Below, piece by piece: positions 43,241 to 54,321 of a stretch of DNA of 64,000 nt. The notes under the pieces are model-generated. The model searched no databases, was not told the origin of the DNA, and worked only from the letters and a program-made list of their open reading frames with translations. This DNA is from Dipteris shenzhenensis (Eukaryota > Polypodiophyta > Polypodiopsida > Gleicheniales): assembly GCA_047967505.1 (NCBI GenBank), contig CM106540.1; one strand, written 5' to 3'. Every line of letters begins with the position of its first letter. Position 1 is the first letter of the stretch. The position numbers and the translations under genes were made by a program.

Positions 43241-44639
43241 ATAATGGTCTCCTATATAGAGAATTAACAAAATAAAGAATTTGTAGAATTAAAGCATCTT
43301 TTATCTCCTGTGAAATACTTTTCATAATACTATATCTTTCTATCAGTCCACGTAATATGTTTGTAAAACATGGAAACTGTGTTCCATTGCCTATGTCTTG
43401 AAGATAGGCATCCTAATAACAAAACACAATGAAACAAATGATTTAATAAAACTTTAAAAAATACTTAAAGAAATCAATACCTTTTTCCACCCATCCACTT
43501 TCCTAGTTAATATGCTTTCATCCCCTCTATATCCATTTGCTCGCAACCTTATCCCCTTTCCTTCCCATCCTCCCGTCCCAACCTATTGTTACATATGACC
43601 AAAAGTTAACATGCTTACTCAAATGTCCATGTCTATACACTACATGGTAAATACTTGATCAAAATTTGATATTTTCTCTTGTTGACTTTGCTCACATGAG
43701 TATTTGTCTACATGAAAAACATAAATACTAAAATTAAATACAAATACAAATATCATTATAATTATATATATATATATATATATATATTCAAAAGCCTCAA
43801 AATGAATTGAGGTGATTAAAAAATATTGAATCATGCATGTCTATTCTTACATACATATTTCCTACAATGCATATAACATGTAGCTAGTACAAGAGGGCTC
43901 ATATAAGAGACCACCAAAGATTAATGGGGACTTCAAGTGTCTGTGATCATTTAAGTTACCTTATTATTTAGGAAGGGGCATAATAGCCTTGAATCTACCA
44001 ATTATTAAACATATGTGTTGAAACAAAAAACTGATATCTAAGGTGCCACTAAAGGTAGCTGTGGGTTTTGAAAAAATGAGCTTGCCAATATGGCTTGCAA
44101 TGTAATTCAAAGTTACACATGTTGCTCTTTTTTACTATCACATGTCTTCTTTCTTCCCATAGTATAAGTGGGTAATAAGTTTTTGGCAATTGCATGTAAG
44201 CTCTTCAAATAATGACTTCAAATTTCATTCAAGAAACAGTACATTTGTCAAATCAAGTACTGCAATTCCTTGACTTTCAAATAGATTCACATCATTGTTG
44301 ACTTCCTCAAGCCTCACAAATTTGAGGTTCTTAAGTTAAAATGGGCCATTTTTGTTCCATATGCATTCACACCTCACATCTAGATCTCGGCACAAGGAGC
44401 AGATAAAACATTCTTTAAGCCTCCTAGACGAGATCCTTCAAAGTCTACAAAAGTGATCGATACGCAAAACACCATTTCTTTCTCATCCATTGTGTGTTGA
44501 ATATATGGTAGCCGTTGCAATGATGCTAGTTCGAGACTAAGGATGGCATGGATGACCTTGCCTAGCATGTCAAGATGTCTATACTATCATGACAAGGGAT
44601 GCCAACCTTGGTATGTTATGCCTTATTCCTCAATTGAAC
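43241..44639. other. No recognisable gene; (TA)n at 43763-43787
   Basis: AT-rich sequence. A minus-strand stretch near 44000-44640 could continue the fragment at 44640-44894, but stops are frequent and I could not align it to a domain. Confidence 0.35.
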
Positions 44640-44894
44640 TCATGTAAGTTCCTCAGCTATCCATATCTTGGTCAGTTTCAAGTTGTAAGATTGTCGAAGA
44701 AGCTTGATCTGTAAATCTCGCGACTTAAGTGCAAGAATAACATGTCCTTTGGAGTGCCGGATATTAGTTGCCCCATCATCATCAACCTTCCATTCAATAT
44801 TAGGCATGGTTGCTTTGAGATGTGCTAAAGTCTCATTGAAAGAGTCATCATCTTTGAACCATCCTTCAAGGAGCCCCCCCACTCTAATCTTCAA
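44640..44894 (-). pseudogene. Possible LINE-associated RNA-binding-like fragment
   Basis: An 84-codon minus-strand frame contains HSKGHVILALKSRDLQIKLL followed by KIWIAEELT. The pattern of a hydrophobic strand, SRDxQxxLLR and KIWIxEELT resembles the nucleic-acid-binding part that precedes the endonuclease in some LINE ORFs. No neighbouring endonuclease or RT could be read. The assignment rests on resemblance only. Confidence 0.35.
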
Positions 44895-45163
44895 TGCATT
44901 ATCACATCTGGCTTTGTGTTCTTTGATCTCTTCTTGGATATCATAACTATATCTTTGACTGTAGAGACTAGTTGAGGAGGAGGAGGAGAATTCTTACATG
45001 AGTTCACAACCTCAGCAATTACTGCCTGCTTGCTAGGTCTCTCTAGAACTTGAAGTCAGCCTTAACTCTCTGACTACTTGCTGCAAATAATAAATATGTT
45101 CATGTTGTCCAATGATAGGTCATTTGGACCCTTCTTGCTGGTAATTGCGTGCATACACAGAGG

Positions 45164-45474
45164 GTGTCATGGCTGCAACTGTAGCGTACTGAGTCCTGAT
45201 AGTTGAGATTGATGGAGTTGAGGGGGATTTGGAGGAGAGGGTGTCATGGCTACAATTATAGAGTACCGAGTCTTGATAGTTGAGATCGATGGATCTGAGG
45301 GGGATTTGGAGGAGAGGGTGTCATGGCTGCAATTGTAGAGTACCAAGTCCTAATAGTTGAGATCGATGGAGTTGACAGAGATTTGGAGGAGAGGGTATCA
45401 TGGTTGCAATTGTAGAGTACCGAGTCCTAATAGTTGAGATTTATGGAGTTGAGGGGGATTTGGAGGAGAGGGTA
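45164..45474. repeat. 77-bp minisatellite, four copies
   Basis: Copies start at about 45164, 45241, 45319 and 45395 (spacing 77, 78, 76). Each carries GT(G/A)TCATGG(C/T)TGCAA-like and GATTTGGAGGAGAGGGT blocks. The unit length varies and is not a clean multiple of three, so coding is unlikely. Confidence 0.85.
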
Positions 45475-45584
45475 GGCCATTCCATATTGGCTATTTCTTT
45501 AGAACTCCCTAGCTGAACCTAACCCTTGAGTTGGGCTGGGGGTTTAGCCCAAGTCGGGGTTAGAGAACCTAGGAGCATGCCTCG

Positions 45585-45915
45585 AGAAAGTACGGGGAGT
45601 ATAGAAGATGTACGAAGAAAGTACGGGGAGTATGGAAGATGTACAGAGAAAGTACGAGGCTGGTACAACGGATTGGTTTGAGATGTATGAAAAGGGTATG
45701 GCACACTACATGGGGATGCACGACGACCTGTACGGGGAGGTTACGAGAATGTACGGAGAGAGGATGTACAACGAGTTATATGGTGGGGGTGTGGAGTTGT
45801 ACGACGGACTGTATGGACGGGTTATGGGAATGTGCGACACGTACGGAGCTGTACGGCAAGCTATATGGAGGGGTTGCGGAGCTGTACGACAGAGTGTATG
45901 GAAGGGTTAGGTGCT
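45585..45915. repeat. TACGG-rich degenerate repeat
   Basis: A 30-bp duplication (AAAGTACGGGGAGTAT units at about 45589 and 45619) passes into loosely repeated GTACGG/GTACGA words. The 100-codon Met/Tyr/Gly-rich plus frame reflects this. Confidence 0.6.
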
Positions 45916-46199
45916 GCTATACGGACAGGGTGGGGGAGGGGAGCTGGGCTGAGAGAGAAGGGGGAGGGAGGGGCGGAGAGAGAGAAATAAAGAAAGATTA
46001 TTAAAGTCTTCAAAAGACTGATGGGTCTATGAGACTTTAAAAAACCTGGTACAAATGAGCTGTAGTAGTGGAGCTACTAAACGAGCATCCACACCAATGC
46101 AAAATGTAGAATGGTAGTACTAAGTCCTAGTCCTAAGTACAACATAGTCATGTCAATGGTCGACTATATATCAATCTCACCAGCAGCAGCAGGACATCA

Positions 46200-46836
46200 G
46201 GGTGGATGAGGCAATGAGGGCATGAAATCAACAATAGAGTGTTGTCAGCCACTCAAAGGTGCAGTCCTGGCATGTCTCCTAGTTGTAGTTCTATGTCTAA
46301 CCAACGCTACTATGACTCCCGTCGGTCGGCGGGCTCCGACTCTAAACAGAAGGGGATGTCCCCAAGTGATATGTAAGTCAACCCCTTGTCTGAGCTGTCA
46401 GGTCACAAGCTCTAGGTCACGGTCATGTCGAGGCCTCATCTCGTGGGGGTCCATGTGATCTTTCTGAAAGAACTCCGTGATAGAGCTCTGAGAGGGATTA
46501 CAAGGAAAAAGTTTGCTTCTATCTTTCTACTCAGAGTATCCTCTCATGGTGTCTGAGCACCTCATGAATGAATCCTGCCAAACACCGTTGGTCTCGATAG
46601 GAGAGGAATCGGACCGAAATCCCATAGCTATCTCTGAAGAGGCAGAAGAAGCACCATCAGATCTCATAGTAAACATGACATTGAAAGATGAAGTGCTCCT
46701 CTGTCTCAACCTCCTGCATGTCACACAATGTGCATATGCACCTCTCCCTGGATAGTCGCTCTGCTCTGCCGCTCTCGATATGAAGTCTATGTGAGGGGAC
46801 TCGGAACAACCCAAGAAAGATCCTTAGTGAGTGCGG
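46200..46836 (-). pseudogene. LINE C-terminal zinc-finger remnant
   Basis: Near 46679-46790 the minus strand reads CTLCDMQEVETEEHFIFQCH followed by VYYEI and a stop. This CX2C-x(n)-ETEEHFxxxC-x2-Y pattern is the C-terminal zinc finger found after the RT of many LINEs. No continuous frame extends to either side. The copy abuts the Copia LTR that starts at 46837. Confidence 0.65.
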
Positions 46837-47006
46837 TGTGGGGGTTAAAGGTCACTGTGCCTTTACCCTAGTTATGTACAATACTCAAACACATATATAA
46901 ATGAATGAAAAAGAAGATTAGGGTGTTCTGCACCCACCAAAACTTTTGTGGCTCTCTGTCTCTTTCTCTCCCTCTTCTGTTCTTGCTTCCGTTGAGAGCA
47001 CTCTCA
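46837..47006 (+). mobile_element. 5' LTR of Copia element (170 bp)
   Basis: It starts TGTGGGGGTTAAAGGTCAC and ends GCACTCTCA, followed after AC by a tRNA-Met-type primer-binding site. It is short for a plant LTR. It has the same general ends as the LTR at 2963-3164. The 3' LTR is absent because the element is truncated in RT. Confidence 0.85.
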
Positions 47007-47008
47007 AC

Positions 47009-47020
47009 TGGTATCAGAGC
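47009..47020 (+). other. Primer-binding site (initiator Met tRNA)
   Basis: TGGTATCAGAGC, an exact complement of plant initiator tRNA-Met, two bases after the LTR. Confidence 0.95.
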
Positions 47021-48462
47021 CCGGGTGATCTAGCTGAGCATGCGTGAATGTTTAAAGCTCAGCAGCTCTGTGGGAGGAAGGAGAAGCTCTATGGGAAGCT
47101 TTATGGGTGACTTTACTTGCATCCGAGTGTGTAGAGACCTTGGAGGAACCTTTGGAAAAGTCACTTTGGTTTTGCGAAGTGGTTTTGAGAGCCTGTTAAG
47201 TGTTTTCAAAGAAAAAGTCGTTTTTTGAGCTTTTCCCTATTCTGTTCGATGATAGAGCTTCGTATTGAGTTGTAGAGGCAACTATTGCTTGCTTTTGGTG
47301 TACACTTCACTTCAGGAGCTTGGAAACACCTTCATTCTTGAATCTGGGATCATTTCATTGGATTTTTGACTCACTGTGTCAGTTTCTGCGTTTTTCTGCT
47401 CGGGTGTTGGAACTCAAGTTTGGAGCAACCATTTGTAGATCTGTCAGTTCCGGTGGACTCAGGAGGTCCTAAAACTTTTATGTTGCTCATCATTCGCACT
47501 CCGGTGGAGTTTACAAACAGCTCTTTTTTCAAAAACGTTTTTCAGTCCGTGTGTTGGACCCAGTGATTGAGACCACGGTTTCCAAAACCGTCTGTCCCAT
47601 TGCATTCCAGACGCCCAAAAACCCCTACCTGTCAGTTCTTGCGTGATTCGGTGGAGCATTTTTAGAGTTATAGATCTCTATGTATTCGATTTCGTCTCTC
47701 TATTATGCATTTTTCATTCTAAGGTTTTGAAACCTTAGATTTATGCCACATGGTAGTAAATAAGTGTTGACTCCCATTTCTCACTCATCGGTTGGGATTT
47801 TGGAGTTCCGACAGAAGAAAGATATTTGTAGATTTTCTTGCTGAGTCCGATTATGCAATGGCGCCCATGTTTTGAGGCATCTCAGGTTCTATTTTTAGTA
47901 GCGATCATTACCGTGGGACTATGATTTCTTGAGCATACCTTATGCAGATCACTCTGGTTGTAGTGTTTGAGCAGTGTGTGCACTCATTCGTGGTGTGCAT
48001 TAGGTTGCAGTGGATGATTTATAGGCCATTTGGATGCATTGCGGTCCTTATTGGATGCGCTGATAGGCCCAAATTGCCTTGTGGGATGTTATTTTTATGG
48101 ACGCTTTGCACATGGATGCTATTTTATGCTGAGGGACAGCTTTGACACACTACAGGTGATGCACTGATAGTGCTATGCTCTCTTGGATGAGATATTATTA
48201 ATGCATATGCCAGTGGACAGTGTTTATGCTTGAGTCATTTGGCACTTATTGGCATTTTGGATTGCCATTGCAATTGGCATTTTCTCTTGGGCCAGATTTG
48301 CTCATATGGATGCATAGTATATGCACATGAGTCAGATGCTTTGAGACATAAGTTTTGGTGATATTTCACTCTATTGCGGCATACACATTTGGGTGCACCT
48401 GGTATTTAGTGTGATTCTCTCTTGTAGGCACTAGCATTTGGGATTTTTGCTTCATTTGCATC
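47021..48462 (+). other. Untranslated leader of the Copia element
   Basis: About 1.4 kb between the primer-binding site and the gag ATG, without a convincing frame. It is unusually long for Copia. T-rich throughout. Confidence 0.6.
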
Positions 48463-48774
48463 ATGGCATCCTCTTCCATGTCTGAAAAGGAGTTTTTTAG
48501 CATTAAAAAGTTTGATGGGACAAACTTTTCTTTGTGGAAAGAACAAATAAGGGATGTGCTTATTCAAAAGAAGCAGATTAAACCCTTGGTAGGGATTGAA
48601 GCTAAGCCTACAAATATGTCTGAGGATGATTGGAATGAGTTGGATGCATTAGCAAAATCTACTATTAGACTTCATCTTGCAGAGTCAGTTTATTTCACAG
48701 TAGTAAATGAGCAGACTACGGAGGAAGCAGCCTTAAATGTGTGCATGTTGGAAATGACTATGCATGTGACATAG
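48463..48774 (+). pseudogene. Copia gag N-terminus, internally deleted
   Basis: The ATG at 48463 opens a frame with FFSIKKFDGTNFSLWKEQIR and a following DDWNELDALAKSTIRLHLAE block, the DUF4219/UBN2 capsid signature with the conserved Trp. After about 95 codons it joins, out of frame near 48745-48760, the C-terminal part of the protease, which reads in another phase as GVGNI and then SLISVGQLDDAGF near 48865-48900. The rest of gag, the zinc knuckle and the protease DSG site are missing. Confidence 0.85.
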
Positions 48775-48944
48775 TGGGAGTAGGTAACATAATGTTTTCT
48801 TTTGCAAATGGGTCTGCATTTATTTTGAAACATGTGAGACATGTGCCTAAGTTGACCAAGAGTCTTATTTCAGTGGGTCAGCTAGATGATGCCGGTTTTC
48901 ACACCACTTTTGGCTTTTAGAGTTAGAAAATTCAGAAGGGCTCT

Positions 48945-50123
48945 ATGCTTTTGGCCAGGGGTGCCAAGTGTGGGACTTTGTATCCCTTACATGTATCAAG
49001 GGTATTTGATCATGTTGTTGCAATAACCGAGCAGCCAAGCAGTTCTTTATGGCATTGCAAGTTGGGGCACATGAGCCAGAATGGAATGAAACTCTTATGC
49101 CGTTTGGGTTATGTACCGCATTTGAGTTTCTCCGATTTTGAATTTTGTGAGCACTGTCTCTATGGGAAGCAGACTAAATCAGCCCATAAAAGAAGGGGAA
49201 AGAAAGAGTTTGAAAAGCTTGATTTGGTGCATTCAGATGTATGTGGTCCCATGCCTACACGGTCATTAGGCGGGGCTGAATACTATGTGACATTCATTGA
49301 TGATGCAACTAGGAAAGTGTGGGCTTATGCTATAGCTCGGAAGAGTGATGTGTTCCAGGTATTTCAAAAATGGCTGGCCTTGGTTGAGAATCAATCAGGT
49401 AGAATGCTTAAATGCCTACGGACTGACAATGGTGGAGAGTATCTCTCTCATGACTTTCAGCATTTCTGTGATACACATGGGATTAAGAGGGAGCTCACAT
49501 CCCCTCGTACTCCAGAGCAAAATCCAATTGCAGAAAAGATGAACCATACCATTCAAGAAAGGTTGCAATGCATGCTTTCCAATGCAAGTCTTTCTGGTGG
49601 TTTTTGGGCTGAGGCAATCAATACTGTAGTGCATGTGATCAATAGATCACCTAGTAAGAGTTTGGATGGTGGTATTCCTGAAGAGGCATGGAGTGGCAAG
49701 AAGCCCTCTTACTCTCATTTGCGTATATTTGGGTGTGAGGCATATGCACATGTGCCAAAAGAGCTTCGAAAGAAGCTAGATCCTAAGTCTAGGAAATGCA
49801 TCTTTCTGGGTTATGGTGAAAGTGGAGAGATGGGCTATCGTCTCTGGGATCCAAAAGCAAAGAAGATCATTCGCAACCATGATGTAGTCTTCAATGAGAA
49901 GAAGATGCATAAGGCACCCATGAGGGATGTGGAAATGAGGAGAATCACTTTCCAGGATGTGAATCCACCTGCATATGTTGATAGACAGCAAGCTGTCCAT
50001 GCACCAAATGTGCAAGAAATGGTACCACCAAGTACGCCCACAAGTATACAATCAAGGGTAGATGATGGATCATCTATTGGTGGAAATGATGAGCCAAATG
50101 TGGCTGATATGCAGGTGGGATAG
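48945..50123 (+). CDS. Copia integrase (GAG-pre-integrase plus catalytic core), intact frame
   Basis: A continuous 392-codon frame. It starts with the pre-integrase zinc domain: LWHCKLGHMSQNGMKLL and later FCEHCLYGKQTKSAH (HHCC). The catalytic core has DLVHSDVCGPM (first Asp), LRTDNGGEYLSHDF (second Asp) and TPEQNPIAEKMNHTIQERLQ (Glu; the usual motif is NGVAER). A C-terminal region includes LRIFGCEAYAHVPKELR and KCIFLGYGESGEMGYRLWD. Integrase would join element cDNA to host DNA. The start is set by upstream damage, not by a true initiation site. The element is defective as a whole, so this is probably not expressed as such. Confidence 0.9.
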   Translation: MLLARGAKCGTLYPLHVSRVFDHVVAITEQPSSSLWHCKLGHMSQNGMKLLCRLGYVPHLSFSDFEFCEHCLYGKQTKSAHKRRGKKEFEKLDLVHSDVCGPMPTRSLGGAEYYVTFIDDATRKVWAYAIARKSDVFQVFQKWLALVENQSGRMLKCLRTDNGGEYLSHDFQHFCDTHGIKRELTSPRTPEQNPIAEKMNHTIQERLQCMLSNASLSGGFWAEAINTVVHVINRSPSKSLDGGIPEEAWSGKKPSYSHLRIFGCEAYAHVPKELRKKLDPKSRKCIFLGYGESGEMGYRLWDPKAKKIIRNHDVVFNEKKMHKAPMRDVEMRRITFQDVNPPAYVDRQQAVHAPNVQEMVPPSTPTSIQSRVDDGSSIGGNDEPNVADMQVG

Positions 50124-50575
50124 CAAGCTGAATTGCCCTTGAGAAGATCATCTAGAGTGTCTAGACTGCCTGATAGGTTTGTTCCAGGGGTAGACTATGT
50201 GATGCTTACTGATTGCGGGGAGCCTTCTTGCTACAGAGAGGCTATGATGCACGAGGATCAATGCAAGTGGGAGTATGCTATGCAATCAGAGATGAGTTCA
50301 CTTATGAAGAATAAGACTTGGGACTTGGTTTCTTTGCCACATGGAAAGAAAGCATTGCCATGTAAATGGGTCTACAAAATGAAGGTCGGAGGTGATGATG
50401 TGCCTAAATACAAGGCCCGTTTGGTCGATAAAGGGTTCAAGCAAGAGAAGGGTGTGGACTTTGATGAGATATTCTCTCCGGTTGTGAAGATGACCACACT
50501 TAGATGCATGCTTAGACTAGTGGCATCAGAGGATATGGAGCTTATGCAAATGGATGTCAAGACAGCTTTCAACAA
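50124..50575 (+). pseudogene. Copia reverse transcriptase, N-terminal part only
   Basis: It continues the integrase frame after a single TAG at 50121-50123. It reads LRRSSRVSRLPDRFVPG, then the SLMKNKTWDLVSLPHGKKAL and KYKARLVDKGFKQEKGVDFD blocks, and stops being recognisable after MQMDVKTAF (about 50570). That is just before the palm YVDD region. The remaining RT, RNase H and 3' LTR are missing. Confidence 0.9.
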
Positions 50576-53129
50576 CCGGGGTACTCCCTAGGATTGTGTG
50601 TATGACTGTGACAGCTTGCCGGAGCTGCAAGATATCGTCTGAGTCCTTGAATGAGACCAGCCTACCCCCGAATGGCCCAAGCCTACTCCTGTATGATGCA
50701 GCTCTGCTTCGGGGTGAAGCGGACCTGCTCCTGTGCGAAGCATATCAGCTCCATCTCGCGCTCACGGACACTATGTACCTCCATGAGCAAGGTATCTCAA
50801 GCCTCTGGTGTATCAACCCACCCGTGTCCTAGTTGAAACTGTGATGGCTATGACATGAAAGTGTGGGGATGAGTCCGGAAGCTAGGCGGTGATTGGGTGG
50901 ACTGGGTGAGGTATGGAGATGATAGTGAAATGGATGAGGCAATCCCAATGGGATGTGGGAGCGTGGACTGACTGAGAGCGAGAGGGGAGAGTGAAGCGTA
51001 ATGCGGAGCAGTGTATGACACCTCCGAAGTAGGTGTCATAAGTGGTGCGAGAGGTGTCATAGGAGAGGAAGGGAAGTAACAATCGGCACCACATGGATAA
51101 CTCATAGTGGCTATAGCTATAGCTGGGGATGTAGAGGTTGTAGCTAAAACTAGTGCTGAAGTAGAAACTGAAGTCGAAAGTGAGGATGTAGAGGGAGCTC
51201 AAACTGGAACTAGAACTGAGATTGAAGTAGGGGCTGAAGTCGAGGTAGAGATAGAGGGTGCTGAGGCTAGATCTGAAACTGAAGCGGGGGCTGAAGTCGA
51301 AGTAGGGATAGAGGCTCAAGCTGAGGCTGAGGTGGGCCCTGCGTTTGCTTCGCTGTCAACCCCGAGTCCACTTCGATTGACGTGCGTGTTCACATCCTCA
51401 AGTTTCAGTTGTCTGTTGTTTTTTGTTGTTGCCATCTTTCTTGGTTTTATCAGTCTCTTTCTCGGCTTTTCCCATTGCCTTGGATTGATTCATGTCCCCT
51501 TGATGTAGGTTTTAGTGCGCGATCCGGAGCGGGAGCACAAGCTCCCCCCACGGTGAGAAGCACACCCAGGGCGCGGAAGGTAGGGTAGTTGGAGGTGGAT
51601 GAGGATGGAGAGGCGAAGGAGGAGCTGCGATGTGGAGGGCAGCTGGAGGTGGAGAGGTAGAGAGGCGGAGGGAGCTGCCCACGAGGGGGCTGAGGCGTGG
51701 CAGGAGGGAGGAGCTGAGGCGGTGCAGGAGGCAAGCGGGAGTGAATGGGAGGCCTAGGCGGGACGAAGAGGTAGACCGGCGGAGGGTGCTGCAGCTGGAT
51801 GAAGGATGGCGGGCAAGGGAGCTGCAGAGTCGGAGGAGCTGCAGGGGCGGAGGGGCTGCAGGGGCGGAGAGGAAGGATGGCGGGCGGGGGAGCTGCCAAG
51901 GCGGAGGAGCTGCAGGGGCAGAGGGGCTGCAGGGGCAGTAGGCAGCGGAGGGGGCAGCCCCGGTGGAGGGTAAGCAGCTGCGTGGGAGTAGAGCAGCAGG
52001 GTGGAGCGGGGGGTGTGGAGCAGGAGAGCGCCGCAGGGCGGTGGGCTGCGCGGGTGTGGAGCAGGCTGGGGCGGAGCAGCAGAACGAGTGGGCAGGGCGG
52101 AGCAGCAGGCTGGGCAGGGCAGAGAGAGAGAGAGAGAGAGAGAGGATGAGCTGCATCGTCAAAATAGCATGCAGGCTGCCACATGGACAGCAGCAGGTGG
52201 ACCAGTGCAGCTGGCTGCAACAGGCCCTGCAGTGGGCAGCAAATCATATGAAAGTTGTACGGTTCCAAGGACACAATGTATGTGCAGGCACAGGCCATTC
52301 CAATGCCTCAAGCTGGTTGACCACTACTGCAGACGGTTTGGTAGGGGCGGCTGACAGGTCAGCAGCAGCAAATTCAGGCAGCTGTAGCAGAAGTCGGCAG
52401 TGTGCAAGGGCTACAGACTGGATCAGCCATACAGGTACCATGAGGCATGGATAGCTTGTCAGCAGGAGCACAGACTGAGTAGGCCCAGCCTGTGGGTCTG
52501 GTCAGCTGAACCCTAATCTTAGTCAGCCAGATCTGGAGGGCATTTGCCCTATTAAAGGGTCCCCTTGTTGGGGTTCCAGGTATCCATCTTGTGCCTCAGA
52601 ATTGGCTGCATCCAGAGCAGCAAGGAGGACAGGGATCAGGGATTCAAGGAGTGCCTCATTTATGCTGCAGGTCTTCACCCAGGAAGAAGAGCAGTAAGCA
52701 GGTCTGTTGGATCGGAGTTCAGCATCAAGTCTCCAAGAGCTGCTGAAGCCTATTCAGAAGGCAATGCAGGAGGAGCTAGTCCAGCATAGGTCAAAAGTGC
52801 TGCAGCATTGTTGAGGGCATCTTTTGTATTTGGTTCTGTCCATTTTGCAACATCTACTATATCTTCTTTTCGCTATATAGGGCTCTAATACTGTGCGTAC
52901 ACCTTAGCAATACCTGTGTGCACTTAAGAGTGAGACTTGATTTATGCGTTGTGTGATTCCTGGGCATAATCTTCTGCTGCGGGAGTGTTGGCTACAGCAA
53001 GCAACCTCCCTCTGTGATTCTAACAACCTATCCATAAGTAACAAGAGCACTATAACTTACTTATTACAAAAGAGGAAAAAGACATATATATATAATCACT
53101 TTGGGTTGTGTATTGGCTCCATCTTAAGT
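50576..53129. other. No recognised gene; GC-rich repeats
   Basis: The left part (50580-50840) has a protein-like minus-strand phase with LMEVHSVREREMELICFAQE, which may be a retroelement remnant. 51107-51330 is a GCTGAAGTCGAAGTAGAG-type repeat giving a Glu/Val/Ala-rich plus frame. 51600-52140 is GC-rich with repeated GAGCTGCAGGGGCGGAGG words and ends in (GA)n. 52141-53100 has no clear feature. Long frames on either strand follow composition. Confidence 0.45.
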
Positions 53130-53345
53130 CCTCTTAAGGACATTCTACTACATACGCTACAGGTGCAATTTATATCTTATCAACAACATGAGCGATGCTT
53201 TGCCACCCTAAGGTTTTCTTTTGAAACCCCTGCCCATCCTCTTAAGGACATTCTACTACATGCACTACAGGTGTAATTTATATCTTATCAACAATATGAG
53301 CGATGCTTTGCCACCCTAAGGTTTTCTTTTGAAACCACTGCCCAC
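53130..53345. repeat. 108-bp tandem duplication
   Basis: Copies at 53130-53237 and 53238-53345 start CCTCTTAAGGACATTCTACT and end AACC(C/A)CTGCCCA, with only a handful of differences. Recent duplication. Confidence 0.95.
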
Positions 53346-54321
53346 ATGACTGTATACTTTCCACAATTGTGATTAACAAATAGAAATGAAATTTGCCTAA
53401 TGTTTTCATTATCACACACGAAAATCTGAAAGGCTTCTATTGTGCACTTTTATATTGTAAGAGCTCCAGGTTGAAAACCTTCCCTACAAGATGAACCCAC
53501 GGTCAAAATCAATCACCATTCTGGGTAGTCTTTTGACACTATCTAGCAGCCATGGGCTATCTCATTCTGGTTACTGCAGGGCCTGCCCAGAACCACTTCA
53601 CCGAGCAATGCCTCCCATCCACAGGAGCAGAAATTTCTGAACTACGTTTTTCCAATTTGCATACAAAGTTGATAGATCATAGATGAAATTTGAAAACCAC
53701 TGCATACCATTACTGCAATTTTACTATCCACACAAATCTGAGCGTCCCTTATTGTTCTTTTTCTGAAAAAAAATCCCCTTTTGTCATCTATTTTTTCCTT
53801 CTCTTTTTCTTTCCCTTTTTTCTTCTCATTTTTCTCTTCTTTCTTTCTTTCGGGGCGGGCGCCGGCGGAACAAGGGGACCATGGTCTCCATTTAACCCTA
53901 ATTGATGACGTTCAAAGAGCATTTGAACAAGATAGAAGCACTACGTATTAATCCTGTCATATTGCTTCACAATAAAAATCGAGGGCACCCCATTTAATAC
54001 TTTCAAACAAACACTGCATGAGATACACCAAAACATATGGACCCAAAATTTTATGAATTCGGGACATTTCTGCATCACAATGTGTGATGAAGGATAAGAA
54101 GTAACCATCAGAAGAGCCACACAGACATCAGGTACAATCTGGGTAGTTAAACTGAGAAGAACGCATTGCAATTTAGCAAACTCCGTAAATTTGCCTTACA
54201 CAATTTACATTTCTTTTCTTCACGCAGTTTTCCATGTTGTCAGCATCCCCAGTAGAATTGGAGCCACACAATCCGATCCTTACGAGGATACAAATTAGTG
54301 AGCAGACGTTTCTGGTCGACT
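53346..54321. other. No recognised gene; possibly 3' UTR of the gene to the right
   Basis: It contains a T-rich tract (53755-53850). The part next to 54322 could be the 3' untranslated region of the minus-strand gene. No polyadenylation signal was assigned. Confidence 0.35.

Noticed and set aside
45608-46004. 100- and 121-codon plus-strand frames
   Set aside because: Built on degenerate TACGG repeats; two frames are open over the same stretch and neither shows a domain.
51107-51508. 133-codon Glu/Val/Ala-rich plus-strand frame as a possible coiled-coil protein
   Set aside because: It reflects an 18-bp-type nucleotide repeat, and the opposite strand is open as well.
51450-52298. 282- and 216-codon minus-strand frames
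   Set aside because: GC-rich GAGCTGCAGGGG repeats leave several frames open at once; no domain.
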